Below are positions 21,913-30,393 of a stretch of 34,829 nt of DNA, piece after piece (the first letter of the stretch is position 1; each line of letters begins with the position of its first letter). A program made the position numbers and the translations under genes. Source of the DNA: HGM12998 sp900756495 (GTDB lineage: Bacteria; Bacillota; Clostridia; Oscillospirales; Oscillospiraceae). Where the stretch lies: positions 1-34,829 of the forward strand of contig CAUEFI010000023.1 in assembly GCA_958477305.1 (NCBI GenBank), given 5' to 3'. The notes under the pieces are model-generated. The model searched no databases. It saw only the letters and a list, made by a program, of their open reading frames with translations, and was not told the DNA's origin.

Positions 21913-22132
21913 TGACACGCTGGATCCGCTCTACCTGGAACAGGCCAGACAGTATGTGCTTGATTATACCGGCCTGCCTGCGGAGCAGGCGGATCAGTAT
22001 CCCGGCCTTGTAACGGCCGCTCTGGTGGTATTTGCCGAACTGACGGACAACCGCGGCCTGTCAACCGCATCCGACAAGGTGAATCTGGTGTTATCGTCCT
22101 TCATGGATATGCACAGGCGCAATTTTCTGTGA
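21854..22132 (+). CDS. Head-tail connector protein (gp6-like adaptor)
   Basis: A 92-aa helical adaptor that would bind the portal ring. The pattern (LSELTVEVARQHARSEPDDTLDPLYLEQARQYVLDYTGL ... TAALVVFAELTDNRGL ... VLSSFMDMHRRNF) matches Phage_connect/gp6-like connectors by length and helix order. ATG 21854 has GGAGG 11 bases upstream. Its first part overlaps the preceding small gene by 59 bases. Confidence 0.8.
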   Translation: MKLSELTVEVARQHARSEPDDTLDPLYLEQARQYVLDYTGLPAEQADQYPGLVTAALVVFAELTDNRGLSTASDKVNLVLSSFMDMHRRNFL

Positions 22133-22140
22133 GGTGGCCC

Positions 22141-22740
22141 ATGGACGCAGGAAAACTGAGCGAGACCGTCTGTGTTTTAAAGCTGGTTCAGACGGACGGC
22201 GCATGGGAGTGGACGCAAGTCAAAAAGACATGGGCGGACATTGACGCCAAGACGGCCAAGAGCATCTACTCTGCCGTTGGCGTGTCCGCCATGGGGGCGA
22301 GCCTGACCATGCGCCGGCAGGGAATCACCTTGCACAATGCCCTGCTGTGGGAGGGGCGGCATCTCTTTTTGACCGGCATCCGCAAGAATGGCCGGCTCTA
22401 TATGGATGTGGATGCGGCGATAGTCAAACCAGACACCTGTCTGGCGACCCGGACAGAGACCAGGGTTGGCGCAGGCGGCCGGCCTGTCAAGACGGAGACG
22501 ATGCGGATCGCGTTCCCGGCCGTGCTGACTGAAAAGTATGCCCGTTATGTGCAGGAAACCACCCACGCCGAGAGCGACATCGGCCTTGTACTGGTCACGC
22601 CGAAGGTGATTGGCCTCAAGCCGGGCGACATTGTGACCGTGCAGGGCGGGAATGCGCCCGGCGTGTACCATGTGACCGTTCCCCACGAGCTGGACGATTA
22701 CAAGAATGAGTATGAGATTGCACGGAGGGGGGACGTATGA
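22141..22740 (+). CDS. Head closure / head-tail joining protein (tentative)
   Basis: A 199-aa protein in the slot of a head-tail joining protein. The start MDAGKLSETVCVLKLVQTDGAWEWTQVKKTWADI... with AKSIYSAVGVSAMGASLTMRRQGIT resembles SPP1 gp16/HK97 gp10-like closure proteins at the N-terminus. The second half (about 100-199) contains an additional beta-rich segment with GLKPGDIVTVQGG and PHELDDYKNEYEI, so the protein is longer than usual. ATG 22141 is preferred to 22129. Stop overlaps the next start (ATGA). Confidence 0.72.
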   Translation: MDAGKLSETVCVLKLVQTDGAWEWTQVKKTWADIDAKTAKSIYSAVGVSAMGASLTMRRQGITLHNALLWEGRHLFLTGIRKNGRLYMDVDAAIVKPDTCLATRTETRVGAGGRPVKTETMRIAFPAVLTEKYARYVQETTHAESDIGLVLVTPKVIGLKPGDIVTVQGGNAPGVYHVTVPHELDDYKNEYEIARRGDV

Positions 22741-23216
22741 TGGCAACGGTAGACACCAGAGGCCTTGACCGCCTGCTGGAGAGCTGGGACGCACTGCTCC
22801 GGGAGTTCCCTGGAAAGAAAAGGGGGTTTCTGGAACAGCTGGGCCCGAAACTGCTTGAACGGGTCAACGCCGGGATCGGCGGATCCGGCAAGGTGCGGGG
22901 CTGGCAGGGCGTCCACATGGGCAGCGGGGGCGGATACGTGGCTGTACGGCCAAAGGCGGAGACCTATCAGGCCACAAGGAGCGGTACGCGGTACGCAGTG
23001 GGGTACATTACCAATGCGATAGAGGGCGGCCACAGGCACGGCGGCCCGCGAGGCAGCACAAAGCCGGATTACCATTACCGCCCCCGCCTTAACAAGGCGG
23101 CCACACCGGGGAAATTCTTCTACCGGAACGCACGGCAGGGGCTTGCGTCGCTGACGGAGGGTGAGATTCAGGCGTTGGCGGGAGAAATAAAAGCCGGACT
23201 GGAGGGGGGCCTGTGA
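22737..23216 (+). CDS. HK97 gp10-like head-tail/tail completion protein
   Basis: A 159-aa basic protein in the neck-gene slot. The order of motifs (helical start, GWQGVHMGSGGGYVAVRPKAE, ITNAIEGGHRHGGPRG, then LNKAATPGKFFYRNARQG, and a helical end) fits HK97 gp10-like proteins. Start overlaps the preceding stop (ATGA). Stop overlaps the GTG start of the next gene. Confidence 0.75.
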   Translation: MMATVDTRGLDRLLESWDALLREFPGKKRGFLEQLGPKLLERVNAGIGGSGKVRGWQGVHMGSGGGYVAVRPKAETYQATRSGTRYAVGYITNAIEGGHRHGGPRGSTKPDYHYRPRLNKAATPGKFFYRNARQGLASLTEGEIQALAGEIKAGLEGGL

Positions 23217-23692
23217 CGTATACGGATCTGGTAGAAGCGATAGCGGGGAAAATTTCTGCACTATGGCCGGACCGGATGCTCTATCGTGACTTTTGCCCGG
23301 TAGATCACCAAAGGCCTGCCGGGTTTCTGTATGTTCGTGAAGCAGGCTGGACAGATGTGAACATCGGGCTGGTGGAGTGGAGCTTTGACGCAGAATTGGA
23401 GCTGTTTGCGGAAACAGACGAATATGACGCTGAGAGCACCGAGGCCCTGCGGGCGGATCAGGCCGCCGTGCTGGCCCTGTTCGGCGGGCCCTCCCTGGCA
23501 GTGGGAGACCGCCACATCATCCTCACTGCGGCGGCGGAAACGCCGGGGCCCGGCGTCGCCTATGTCAGTTTTACCGCATCCTGGCTGGACCGGCGGCCCG
23601 GGTATCAGGATCCGGAGGCCCAGACGCCGGAGAGCGGAGGAGCGCCGCTGATGGAGGACTTTGCGCTCCATATATCAAACGGAAAGGACTGA
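23213..23692 (+). CDS. Tail terminator-type protein (DUF6838-like)
   Basis: A 159-aa protein just before the sheath gene. It starts with GTG 23213 overlapping the upstream TGA. The sequence has an N-terminal helix (YTDLVEAIAGKISALWPDRM) and alternating strands (FLYVREAGWTDVNIGLVEWSFDAELELFAE, HIILTAAAETPGPGVAYVSFTASW), consistent with the small tail-terminator folds in contractile phages. The name DUF6838 is tentative. Confidence 0.65.
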   Translation: MTYTDLVEAIAGKISALWPDRMLYRDFCPVDHQRPAGFLYVREAGWTDVNIGLVEWSFDAELELFAETDEYDAESTEALRADQAAVLALFGGPSLAVGDRHIILTAAAETPGPGVAYVSFTASWLDRRPGYQDPEAQTPESGGAPLMEDFALHISNGKD

Positions 23693-23696
23693 TTTT

Positions 23697-24800
23697 ATGG
23701 CAACAACCATCGGGCTGCCAAGCCTGACGATTACCTTCCAGAAGGCCGCCGGGCAGGCGGCCAACCGGAGCAAGAAGGGCTATGTGGGCGTGTTCGTCCG
23801 GGATACCAATTCTCAGGGCGTACACCAGCTCTCTAGCGCCGCCCTTATCCCCTCTGACCTGGGGCAGGACAACCAGGACTACATCAGCCGGGCGTTTACC
23901 GGCAGCGACCGGGGCCAGCCGAGCAAGGTGGTGGCGGTGGTTATCGGAACCGATACCTCCGACACGGACGACCTTGCCGCCGGGCTGAAGCTGATTGAGA
24001 ACATGAGCCTGGACTATATCGCGCCGCCCCCTGACGTGACGGCGGGTGAAAAGACCCTGCTGGAGACTTGGGTGAAGGGCCGGCGGGAGAACTACTTCAC
24101 CGAGAAACTGGTGGAGCCCAACGCGGCGGCAGCGCCGGACGACATGGGAATCATCAATTTCAGCGAGACCGACGAGGCTATTGCAGCGGGGGCTGCCACT
24201 TACACGGCGGCGGAGTTCGCCAGCCGGATTGCCGGCATCCTGGCGGGCATCCCCATGGGCATGTCCTGCACCTACGCGCCCCTGCCCGAGCTGACTGCGG
24301 TGACCGCCCGGAGCGAGACAGAGCAGGCGGCCGCCGTCAACGCAGGAAAGCTCATCCTCATCCACGACGGCGTTAAGGCCAAGATCGCCCGGGGCATCAA
24401 CTCCCTGACCACAATCCCCGACGACGGCAAGGCGGACTGGAGCAAAATCAAGATTGTCGAGGGCATGGATCTCATTACCTACTACCTGCGCACCACGATA
24501 CAGGATGAATACATCGGCAAGTATGCCAATACCTACGACAACAAGTGCGTCCTGGTGACGGCCATCACGGAGTATCTGGTCTATCTGGAGGGGGCGGGCG
24601 TGCTCAACCCCGGCGAGAGCTGGGCGGAGATTGACGTGGAGGCCCAGGAGAGGTGGATTAAGTCCCAGGGGATTGAGACCGCGGACATGACCGAGCAGGA
24701 AATCAAGGAGTACCAGACCGGAAGCTGGGTGTTCATCAAGGCGGGCGGCCGCCTGGTGGATGCTATGGAGGACTTCCAGGTGATCTTTAACAACCTTTAA
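23697..24800 (+). CDS. Tail sheath protein (contractile)
   Basis: A 367-aa sheath subunit, the marker for a contractile (myovirus) tail. N-terminal segment GLPSLTITFQKAAGQAANRSKKGYVGVFVRD is followed by the subtilisin-like sheath domain (about residues 90-250). The C-terminal domain is YYLRTTIQDEYIGKYANTYDNKCVLVTAITEYLVYLEGAGVLNPG, ending in GSWVFIKAGGRLVDAMEDFQVIFNNL. These are typical of XkdK-like sheath proteins of Bacillota phages. ATG 23697 is used; the upstream frame lacks a ribosome binding site. Confidence 0.93.
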   Translation: MATTIGLPSLTITFQKAAGQAANRSKKGYVGVFVRDTNSQGVHQLSSAALIPSDLGQDNQDYISRAFTGSDRGQPSKVVAVVIGTDTSDTDDLAAGLKLIENMSLDYIAPPPDVTAGEKTLLETWVKGRRENYFTEKLVEPNAAAAPDDMGIINFSETDEAIAAGAATYTAAEFASRIAGILAGIPMGMSCTYAPLPELTAVTARSETEQAAAVNAGKLILIHDGVKAKIARGINSLTTIPDDGKADWSKIKIVEGMDLITYYLRTTIQDEYIGKYANTYDNKCVLVTAITEYLVYLEGAGVLNPGESWAEIDVEAQERWIKSQGIETADMTEQEIKEYQTGSWVFIKAGGRLVDAMEDFQVIFNNL

Positions 24801-24815
24801 GGGGGGCGTGCAGCC

Positions 24816-25256
24816 ATGAGCAAAACCATTGACAGCGCGAAGAGAGTCATAAACGGGACTTATGGGGAAATCTGGCTGGACGGCGAGAAAATCGCCGAAT
24901 GCACAGCCTGCCAGCTCAAAGTGAACAAGAACAAGGAGACAATCAACCTGTGCGGGCAATTCATGTCCGACACCAAGGCCACCAGCGGCAGCGGAACCGG
25001 GAGCCTGACGCTGTACCACGTGGACAGCGGTTTTTCCCAGAGACAAAGCGGCCTGCAGGACGGGGTGGACCGCCGGTTCACCATCATCTCCAAACTCCGG
25101 GATCCGGACAGCTGGGGCGCGGAGCGGGTGGCGGTGTACAACGTCAGCTTTGACGATTTGACGCTGGCCGACTGGCAGGCGGCTACAGTGGGGCGCGTTA
25201 CCGCGCCATTCACCTTCAGCCGGTATGAGTTCCTGGACCAGATTGAGGTGCAGTGA
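24816..25256 (+). CDS. Tail tube protein (XkdM-like)
   Basis: A 146-aa tube subunit directly after the sheath gene, as in other contractile tails. The pattern GTYGEIWLDGEKIAECTACQLKVNKNKETINLCGQFMSDTKATSGSGTGSLTLYHV is typical of XkdM-like tube proteins. The C-terminal part gives another beta-sheet. Ribosome binding site GGGGGGCG precedes ATG. It overlaps the chaperone gene by 4 bases (GATG). Confidence 0.92.
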   Translation: MSKTIDSAKRVINGTYGEIWLDGEKIAECTACQLKVNKNKETINLCGQFMSDTKATSGSGTGSLTLYHVDSGFSQRQSGLQDGVDRRFTIISKLRDPDSWGAERVAVYNVSFDDLTLADWQAATVGRVTAPFTFSRYEFLDQIEVQ

Positions 25257-25675
25257 TGGCGGAGAAACGGGAAGGCCGGAGCGTCATTGCAAACCTGCTG
25301 GATTTGCCGGATCCGGAGCCGGAGCAGGCCCGCGTGAGCCTGCCCCGGCTCGGGCTGGATCTGGAGGTCCGTGAGGTCCCTTATGACAGGCTGATCCGCA
25401 TCCGGCGGGAGCAGGACGCCCAAATCCACCTCATCCTGGCGGCGGCGGCCAACCACCCGGAGCTGCGCAGCGAAGCGTGGTATCACGATAAGATGGGATG
25501 CGCCACGCCTGTGGACGCCCTGAAGAAGCTGCTGCGGATGGGCGAGGTGGAAAAGCTCTGCCGGGTGATCGACCGCCTGAACGGGTACGGCTCCGGGAGC
25601 GTCGTAGAGCTCCCGGAGGAGGATCTGGACGGAGCGGCCCTGGCGGGAGCGGTGGAGGAACTGGAAAAAAACTGA
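25253..25675 (+). CDS. Tail assembly chaperone (XkdN/gpG-like), zero-frame product
   Basis: A 140-aa protein that would hold the tape measure during tail assembly. It is helical, starting MMAEKREGRSVIANLLDLPDPEPEQARVSL, with a compact domain LGLDLEVREVPYDRLIRIRREQDAQIHLILAAAANHP and a C-terminal acidic ELPEEDLDGAALAGAVEELEKN. The stop codon follows immediately after a -1 slippery heptamer. A minority of ribosomes should shift into the -1 frame and make a 190-aa product; see the separate entry. Located between the tube and tape-measure genes, the universal place for these chaperones. Confidence 0.85.
   Translation: MMAEKREGRSVIANLLDLPDPEPEQARVSLPRLGLDLEVREVPYDRLIRIRREQDAQIHLILAAAANHPELRSEAWYHDKMGCATPVDALKKLLRMGEVEKLCRVIDRLNGYGSGSVVELPEEDLDGAALAGAVEELEKN
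25666..25672 (+). promoter_or_regulatory. -1 ribosomal frameshift heptamer
   Basis: A AAA AAC in frame with the chaperone (codons GAA AAA AAC, then TGA), a canonical X XXY YYZ slippery site. After a -1 shift the next codon read is CTG at 25672-25674, and the frame stays open for 50 more codons to 25824. I cannot fold a downstream stimulatory structure by eye with confidence. Confidence 0.85.
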
Positions 25676-25824
25676 CCAGGCGCGCAGATCTGGCTGTTGC
25701 AGAGCGGCTGCTGGTTGACCACGGCATTTTCCCGGGGGCCTATTTCCGGCTGCCGCCCGGGGAGCGCATTCTGGTCTGCGCGCTGCTGATAGACCACAAG
25801 AGACGAAAGGACGGGGAAATCTGA
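25672..25824 (+). CDS. Tail chaperone -1 frameshift extension (gpGT-like C-terminus)
   Basis: The -1-frame continuation of the chaperone gene. It adds 50 residues beginning LTRRADLAVAERLLVDHGIF and ending in a basic RRKDGEI segment, to a total of 190 aa. This fits the two-form tail assembly chaperones (gpG and gpGT in lambda, gpE and gpE' in P2). Its stop TGA overlaps the tape-measure ATG (TGATG). This part has no start codon of its own in a suitable place, so frameshifting is the simplest explanation. Confidence 0.8.
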   Translation: MTRRADLAVAERLLVDHGIFPGAYFRLPPGERILVCALLIDHKRRKDGEI

Positions 25825-27914
25825 TGGCGCAAAAGACCGACGCCAGCATTGCCTTCAGCGTTACGGACAATCTGTCCCAGTCCGTTGTGGGGATGAAGAA
25901 CTCAATCAACTCCTTCCGGGGGGATATTACACAGCTCCAGCAGAAACTGGACGCCCTTGACAATACCCGGTTCCGGCTGAAGAACTTTGACCTGAAACAG
26001 GCAAAAAATGAGCTGGAGCGGACGAAAAGGGCGTTTGAGGAGCTGGGCGACGCCGCCTCAGACGCAGACAGGGAGGCCGCCCTGGCGGATTTTGAGCGGG
26101 CAACCCAAAATTATGAGAATGTCCGGCGGCAGCTGGACCTGACCAGCAAGGCGGCAAGGCAGGCCGAGAAGGATATCCAGGACGTCTCCGGAGCCTTCAG
26201 CAGGATGGACAACCGGGCAAACCGCTCAGGGAGCGCTTCCGTCCTGGAGGGCCTGGGCAAGGCAGGGCTGGGGCAGATGGCGGGGGACGCGGCCCTGGAG
26301 GTGGCAAATACCCTGATCGGCTCCGCGTTCGGCAATGAGGCCGGGAGCATCATCTCTTCCGGCCTTTCCGGGGCCATCTCCGGGGCGGCAATCGGCAGTA
26401 TCATCCCCGGGATCGGCACAGCCATCGGCGCGGCGGTCGGGGGCGCTATCGGGCTGGCCCAGGGAGGCACGCAGGCCTTTGAGAGCCGGGACGAGGCGTT
26501 TAAGAGCTATTACCAGCAGCTCTACGAGCAGTCTCAATCGGCGGCTGAGGAGAGCCTGTCCAGCGGGTCCTCTACAGCTGCCCAGCGCGAACTGGACGCC
26601 ATCGCCTTCAACCGGCTGCTCGGGGCGGGCGTGGGAGACCGGTATCTCTCCGATTTGCGCGTCATGGCGGCGGAGACGCCCATGGAATATGCGGATCTGA
26701 CGGCTATGTCCAGGGCGCTGGCAACCGGCTTCGGGGACAGCCCGGAGCGGATGCTCTCGCTAATGGAGGCCATCGGCGACGCAGGCAGCGCCGTAGGGGT
26801 GACCGCCTCCGACATGACCGAGATGGCCCGGGCCATGAGCCGGATGAACAGCAGCGGGAAGGCGACGCTGGAGTTTTTGAACATCTTCCAGGACCGGGGC
26901 GTGGACGTCATCGGGATGCTGGGAGAGGCCATGGGCAAAACCCAGGGGGAGATCTACGAGATGATCTCCAAGAGCGAGATCAACGGACAGGACGCTGCGG
27001 ACATCATCCAGCGGGGCATGGAGAGCGCCTATGGCGGAGCCATGCAGACGATGGCGGAGACCTTCAGCGGCCTGACGTCAACGCTGAGCGACGCCATGAC
27101 CGAGATTGACAACGCCAGGGGCGAGGGGTACAACACCGTGCGCTCCTCCGGCCTGCAGGCGGAGATTGACGCCTACGGCGGACTGCTGGGCAGCGCAGTG
27201 GAGAACCTCAACCGCATCGCGGGAGAAAATGAGGCCTATATGGAAAACCTGTCCGACCGCTATATGCGGGAGGCGCTCTCCGCGGTCCTGCTGGGGGAGG
27301 GCACCACGCTGTACAACCCGCAGCAGCAGCTGGAGCTGGAGGACATGCGGGCCAGCTTTGTCCAGGCCAGCGCCGACTATGAGAACGGGAGCCAGGAGGC
27401 CGGGCTCAAGATGGACAGCCTGCGGCAGCAGGCCGAGGCGCTGGCTACGGCGGCCTATGAGAGCAGCAGCCAGTACCAGGACATGCACCAGGCGGAGCTT
27501 GACCAGATTGCGGCGACGCGGGATCTGACGGCGGCCTTTACCGCCTGGACCAACGAATACCGAACCCAGCAGGCGCAGAGCGTAGGGCTCGGGGGCTCAA
27601 AGATGGTGGCGGGCGACCTGAGCGAGATGGATAAGGCCGTGGGCGGCCTTAATTCCGCCGCCGGGTGGTATGCCGCGCAGAAGCAGCACGCCTACGGGCT
27701 GGGGCGGGTGCCCTATGACAACTACGCGGCGCTGCTCCACGAGGGGGAGCGTGTGCTGACCGCCCGGGAGGCCCGGGAGGCGGACCGGGGCGGCGGAGCC
27801 GTGACGGTGAACATCGGCGGCAGCTGGCAGGTGCGCAGCGACAGCGATGTGGACGCGATTGCGGAGGCCATTGTCCGCAGGGCGCGTCTGGCCAGATTGG
27901 GAGGGATCCACTGA
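25824..27914 (+). CDS. Tail tape measure protein
   Basis: A 696-aa protein that would set tail length. It has long helical, Glu/Lys/Gln-rich coiled-coil parts (residues 30-125) and an Ala/Gly-rich hydrophobic patch (about 170-215: GSIISSGLSGAISGAAIGSIIPGIGTAIGAAVGG) likely to reach the membrane. A Ser/Ala/Glu-rich middle follows, and the C-terminal part ends in GGGAVTVNIGGSWQVRSDSDVDAIAEAIVRR. It is shorter than many tape measures, so the tail is probably short. Start ATG overlaps the frameshift-product stop. Confidence 0.87.
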   Translation: MAQKTDASIAFSVTDNLSQSVVGMKNSINSFRGDITQLQQKLDALDNTRFRLKNFDLKQAKNELERTKRAFEELGDAASDADREAALADFERATQNYENVRRQLDLTSKAARQAEKDIQDVSGAFSRMDNRANRSGSASVLEGLGKAGLGQMAGDAALEVANTLIGSAFGNEAGSIISSGLSGAISGAAIGSIIPGIGTAIGAAVGGAIGLAQGGTQAFESRDEAFKSYYQQLYEQSQSAAEESLSSGSSTAAQRELDAIAFNRLLGAGVGDRYLSDLRVMAAETPMEYADLTAMSRALATGFGDSPERMLSLMEAIGDAGSAVGVTASDMTEMARAMSRMNSSGKATLEFLNIFQDRGVDVIGMLGEAMGKTQGEIYEMISKSEINGQDAADIIQRGMESAYGGAMQTMAETFSGLTSTLSDAMTEIDNARGEGYNTVRSSGLQAEIDAYGGLLGSAVENLNRIAGENEAYMENLSDRYMREALSAVLLGEGTTLYNPQQQLELEDMRASFVQASADYENGSQEAGLKMDSLRQQAEALATAAYESSSQYQDMHQAELDQIAATRDLTAAFTAWTNEYRTQQAQSVGLGGSKMVAGDLSEMDKAVGGLNSAAGWYAAQKQHAYGLGRVPYDNYAALLHEGERVLTAREAREADRGGGAVTVNIGGSWQVRSDSDVDAIAEAIVRRARLARLGGIH

Positions 27915-28681
27915 TGCTCAGGCTGATTACGCTGCTGGATGAGACGGGGGGCGTGGAGCTGGTGCTGCCCGTGACGCCGGCCGGCTACGAGTGGCCCCAC
28001 GAGGCCGCCATCGAGACGGTGACGGTGGACCAGCTGGGGGACCTGAACTTTTTCGGCGGGAAGAAGATGGGCTCCACGACGCTCCGGGACTGCATCCTGC
28101 CCGCCCGGGCCTATCCCTTCCTCTCGCCGGGGGCCCGGACCAACCCGTGGGCCTATCTGGAGCAGCTGGAGCGGTGGGTGGACGGCGGGACTGTGCTGCG
28201 CTGGCTGGTGTCTGGCACGCCGGTCAACGCGGCGGTGCTGCTGGAGGGCGTGACCTACCGGGAGCAGGACGGCACCAACGACCTGTATGCGGACATCACG
28301 CTGCGGCAGTACCGAAGGCCGGAGACGCCCGTACTGCCCGCACAGGCGCAGGCGGCGCTCACGGCCGTCCGGGACAGCGCCACGGGCACGTCGGCAGCCA
28401 GGAGCTACACCGTGCAGAGCGGGGATACCATGTGGGACATCTGCCACAGGTTTTACGGGGACGGCTCCCTGTGCTGGCGGCTGGCCGCCGCCAACGGCGT
28501 GGCAAACGCCAACCTGATCCATCCGGGACAGACCTTCACGATCCCGCCCCTGGAGCGGCTGCCGGCGGCCGGGGCTGTGCCGGCAAGCGCCCAGATTGCG
28601 GCGGACACAGGCGCAGCCTGGGATTCGGACGCCAAACGCTGGGCCGTACAGTTTAAGAAAGAGCAGGCCTATTTCAGCTAG
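27914..28681 (+). CDS. LysM-domain baseplate protein (XkdP-like)
   Basis: A 255-aa protein with a beta-rich N-terminal domain (about 1-150) and a LysM domain near 160-215 (RSYTVQSGDTMWDICHRFYGDGSLCWRLAAANGVANANLIHPGQTFTIPP), the pattern YTVxxGDTxWxI ... ANxLxxPGQ. LysM proteins of this type sit at the tail tube end or baseplate in XkdP-like sets and may bind peptidoglycan. The 3' end follows shortly before the hub gene; it shares one base with the tape measure stop (TGATG). Confidence 0.85.
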   Translation: MLRLITLLDETGGVELVLPVTPAGYEWPHEAAIETVTVDQLGDLNFFGGKKMGSTTLRDCILPARAYPFLSPGARTNPWAYLEQLERWVDGGTVLRWLVSGTPVNAAVLLEGVTYREQDGTNDLYADITLRQYRRPETPVLPAQAQAALTAVRDSATGTSAARSYTVQSGDTMWDICHRFYGDGSLCWRLAAANGVANANLIHPGQTFTIPPLERLPAAGAVPASAQIAADTGAAWDSDAKRWAVQFKKEQAYFS

Positions 28682-28692
28682 AGGGGGATACC

Positions 28693-29685
28693 ATGGGGGA
28701 CTATCAACTGACCATCCTTTCGCCCCAGGGGGACGCCTGGGACGTGACGGAGCGGGTGTCCACCCTGTCCTGGTCGGGGAGCGTGAAGCGGGTTTCCCGC
28801 CAGATTGAGGCCGTGATGGCCACCCCAAACGACGGGAGCCTCCCGGAGCTGCCCTGCGATCTGGGCAACGAGCTGCGCCTGTCTGTTCAGGGGGCGCAGC
28901 GGTTTCTCGGACACATTGTCACCCGGGAGAAGGCCACAGACTCATCCACCACCGAACTGACCGGCCTGGACCGGGGCCGGTTCCTCTCGGGCAACGAGGG
29001 GTGGTACACCTTCAGCGGGACGGCGCCGGAGGCGGCGGTCAGGGCCCTGTGCGCCGACTTCGGCATCCCGGTAGGCAGCCTGGCGGAGACGGGGGTGCAG
29101 GTGGCCCGGAAGTATCCGGGCGTCGCGCTGAGCAAGATGGTGGACAGCCTCTATACCATGGCCGCCGAACAGAACGGGAAGCGGTACCTGTCCCGCTTCA
29201 ACGGCGCGGGGGAGCTGGAGGTGGTGGAGAAGCCGGAGGCCGCCGCGCTGGAGATCGCGCCCCGGAAGAACCTGCAGACGCTGCGGGTGACGGAGGACAT
29301 CTCCGGGCTGCAGAACGCCGTGGCCATCTACACCGATACGGGGAGGCTGGTGCGGACCGTCAGCGACGGGGAGAGCGCCGCCCTGTACGGGCAGTTCCAG
29401 CATATCCTGACCCAGAGGGACGGGGAGGACGCCGGGGCGGAGGCCCAGGCATGGCTGGAGGACAACGGGCTGCAGCAGACCATGACGGTGGAGTGCCTGG
29501 GGGATCCGGCCTTGATCTCCGGGAACGCCGTGCTGCTGCGGGACAATACGGCGCAGGCGGCAGGGCTTTGCTGGATTGACGCGGATACCCACACCTGGAA
29601 AAACGGGCAGTATTTCTGCCGCCTGACCCTGAATTTCCGCAATCTCATGAATGAGACTGCGGCGGGGCGGGAGATAGGAAGGTGA
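28693..29685 (+). CDS. Baseplate hub/tail protein (XkdQ-like)
   Basis: A 330-aa beta-rich hub protein. The sequence (MGDYQLTILSPQGDAWDVTERVSTLSWSGSVKRVSRQIEAV ... GHIVTREKATDSSTTELTGLDRGRFLS ... ALCADFGIPVG ... VVEKPEAAALEIAPRKNLQTLRVTEDISG) is of the XkdQ/gpD-type hub family. Starts with ATG after GGGGG; the next gene begins 4 bases beyond its stop. Confidence 0.87.
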   Translation: MGDYQLTILSPQGDAWDVTERVSTLSWSGSVKRVSRQIEAVMATPNDGSLPELPCDLGNELRLSVQGAQRFLGHIVTREKATDSSTTELTGLDRGRFLSGNEGWYTFSGTAPEAAVRALCADFGIPVGSLAETGVQVARKYPGVALSKMVDSLYTMAAEQNGKRYLSRFNGAGELEVVEKPEAAALEIAPRKNLQTLRVTEDISGLQNAVAIYTDTGRLVRTVSDGESAALYGQFQHILTQRDGEDAGAEAQAWLEDNGLQQTMTVECLGDPALISGNAVLLRDNTAQAAGLCWIDADTHTWKNGQYFCRLTLNFRNLMNETAAGREIGR

Positions 29686-29689
29686 GATT

Positions 29690-29983
29690 ATGAGCGACGT
29701 ATATGCGGACTTTCTGGACCTGCTCAGCCCGGCCGCGGGCGGGATACAGGCCGGGGGCTGGCTGTTCGGCGACGTGCTGCTGGCGGGGCGCGGAGCGCTC
29801 CAGGTGGCGTGCAACGGCCTGGTCCTGGAGCCGGACGGGCTGCACCTGTCGCCCGGGCTGGACTACACCTGGACCTACGACACGGGGGCGGACAACCTGC
29901 TGCGCGCCGGGGACCGGCTGCTGGTACTAGTGACCGCGGACCGGCAGGACTACTATGTCCTGCAAAAGGCGGTGTTCTCGTGA
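29690..29983 (+). CDS. Baseplate protein (XkdR/DUF2577-like)
   Basis: A 97-aa small beta-rich protein in the XkdR slot. The sequence GWLFGDVLLAGRGALQVACNGLVLEPDGLHLSPGLDYTWTYDTG ... RAGDRLLVLVTADRQDYYVLQKAV fits the OB-fold-like DUF2577 tail lattice proteins. Stop overlaps the next GTG start by three bases. Confidence 0.78.
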   Translation: MSDVYADFLDLLSPAAGGIQAGGWLFGDVLLAGRGALQVACNGLVLEPDGLHLSPGLDYTWTYDTGADNLLRAGDRLLVLVTADRQDYYVLQKAVFS

Positions 29984-30393
29984 GGACGCTGTTTCCCATT
30001 TTTCAGGCGCAGGCTGCCCAGGCGCAGCTGCCCCTGTACCGCGACGTGGCCATGGACTACGGCAGGGGCGTCCCGCTCTGGAGCGGCGGGAATCCCGTGG
30101 TGGTATCCGGCCTGGAGGCGGTTGTGAGCTGGGCATGGCGGGCAGTAAAGACGGCCAGATACCGCTGGAGCTGCTTCTGCTGGGACTATGGCTGTGAGCT
30201 GGAGAGCCTGGTGGGCCAGCCCTACCGGGAGGCGACCAGGCTGAGCGAGGCGGCGCGGTATGCCGAGGAGGCACTGACGGTCTGCCCCTACATTACCGGG
30301 GCCAGCGCGGAGGCGGAACAGGCCGGGGGCTCCACACTGCGCGTGAGCGTGCGGATAACGACAGTTTACGGGGAGGCGGAAATCCATGTTTGA
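29980..30393 (+). CDS. Baseplate wedge protein (gp25/XkdS/DUF2634-like)
   Basis: A 137-aa protein matching the gp25-like wedge slot: GLEAVVSWAWRAVKTARYRWSCFCWDYGCELESLVGQPYREATRLSEAARYAEEALTVCPYI, then the strands LRVSVRITTVYGEAEIHV. GTG start at 29980 overlaps the preceding stop; a longer frame to 29809 lies inside the previous gene. Overlaps the next gene by 8 bases. Confidence 0.8.
   Translation: MRTLFPIFQAQAAQAQLPLYRDVAMDYGRGVPLWSGGNPVVVSGLEAVVSWAWRAVKTARYRWSCFCWDYGCELESLVGQPYREATRLSEAARYAEEALTVCPYITGASAEAEQAGGSTLRVSVRITTVYGEAEIHV

Noticed and set aside
23571..25046. Minus-strand frame of 491 codons opposite the sheath and tube genes
   Set aside because: A shadow of GC-rich plus-strand genes; the sheath and tube proteins on the plus strand are recognisable and account for the region.
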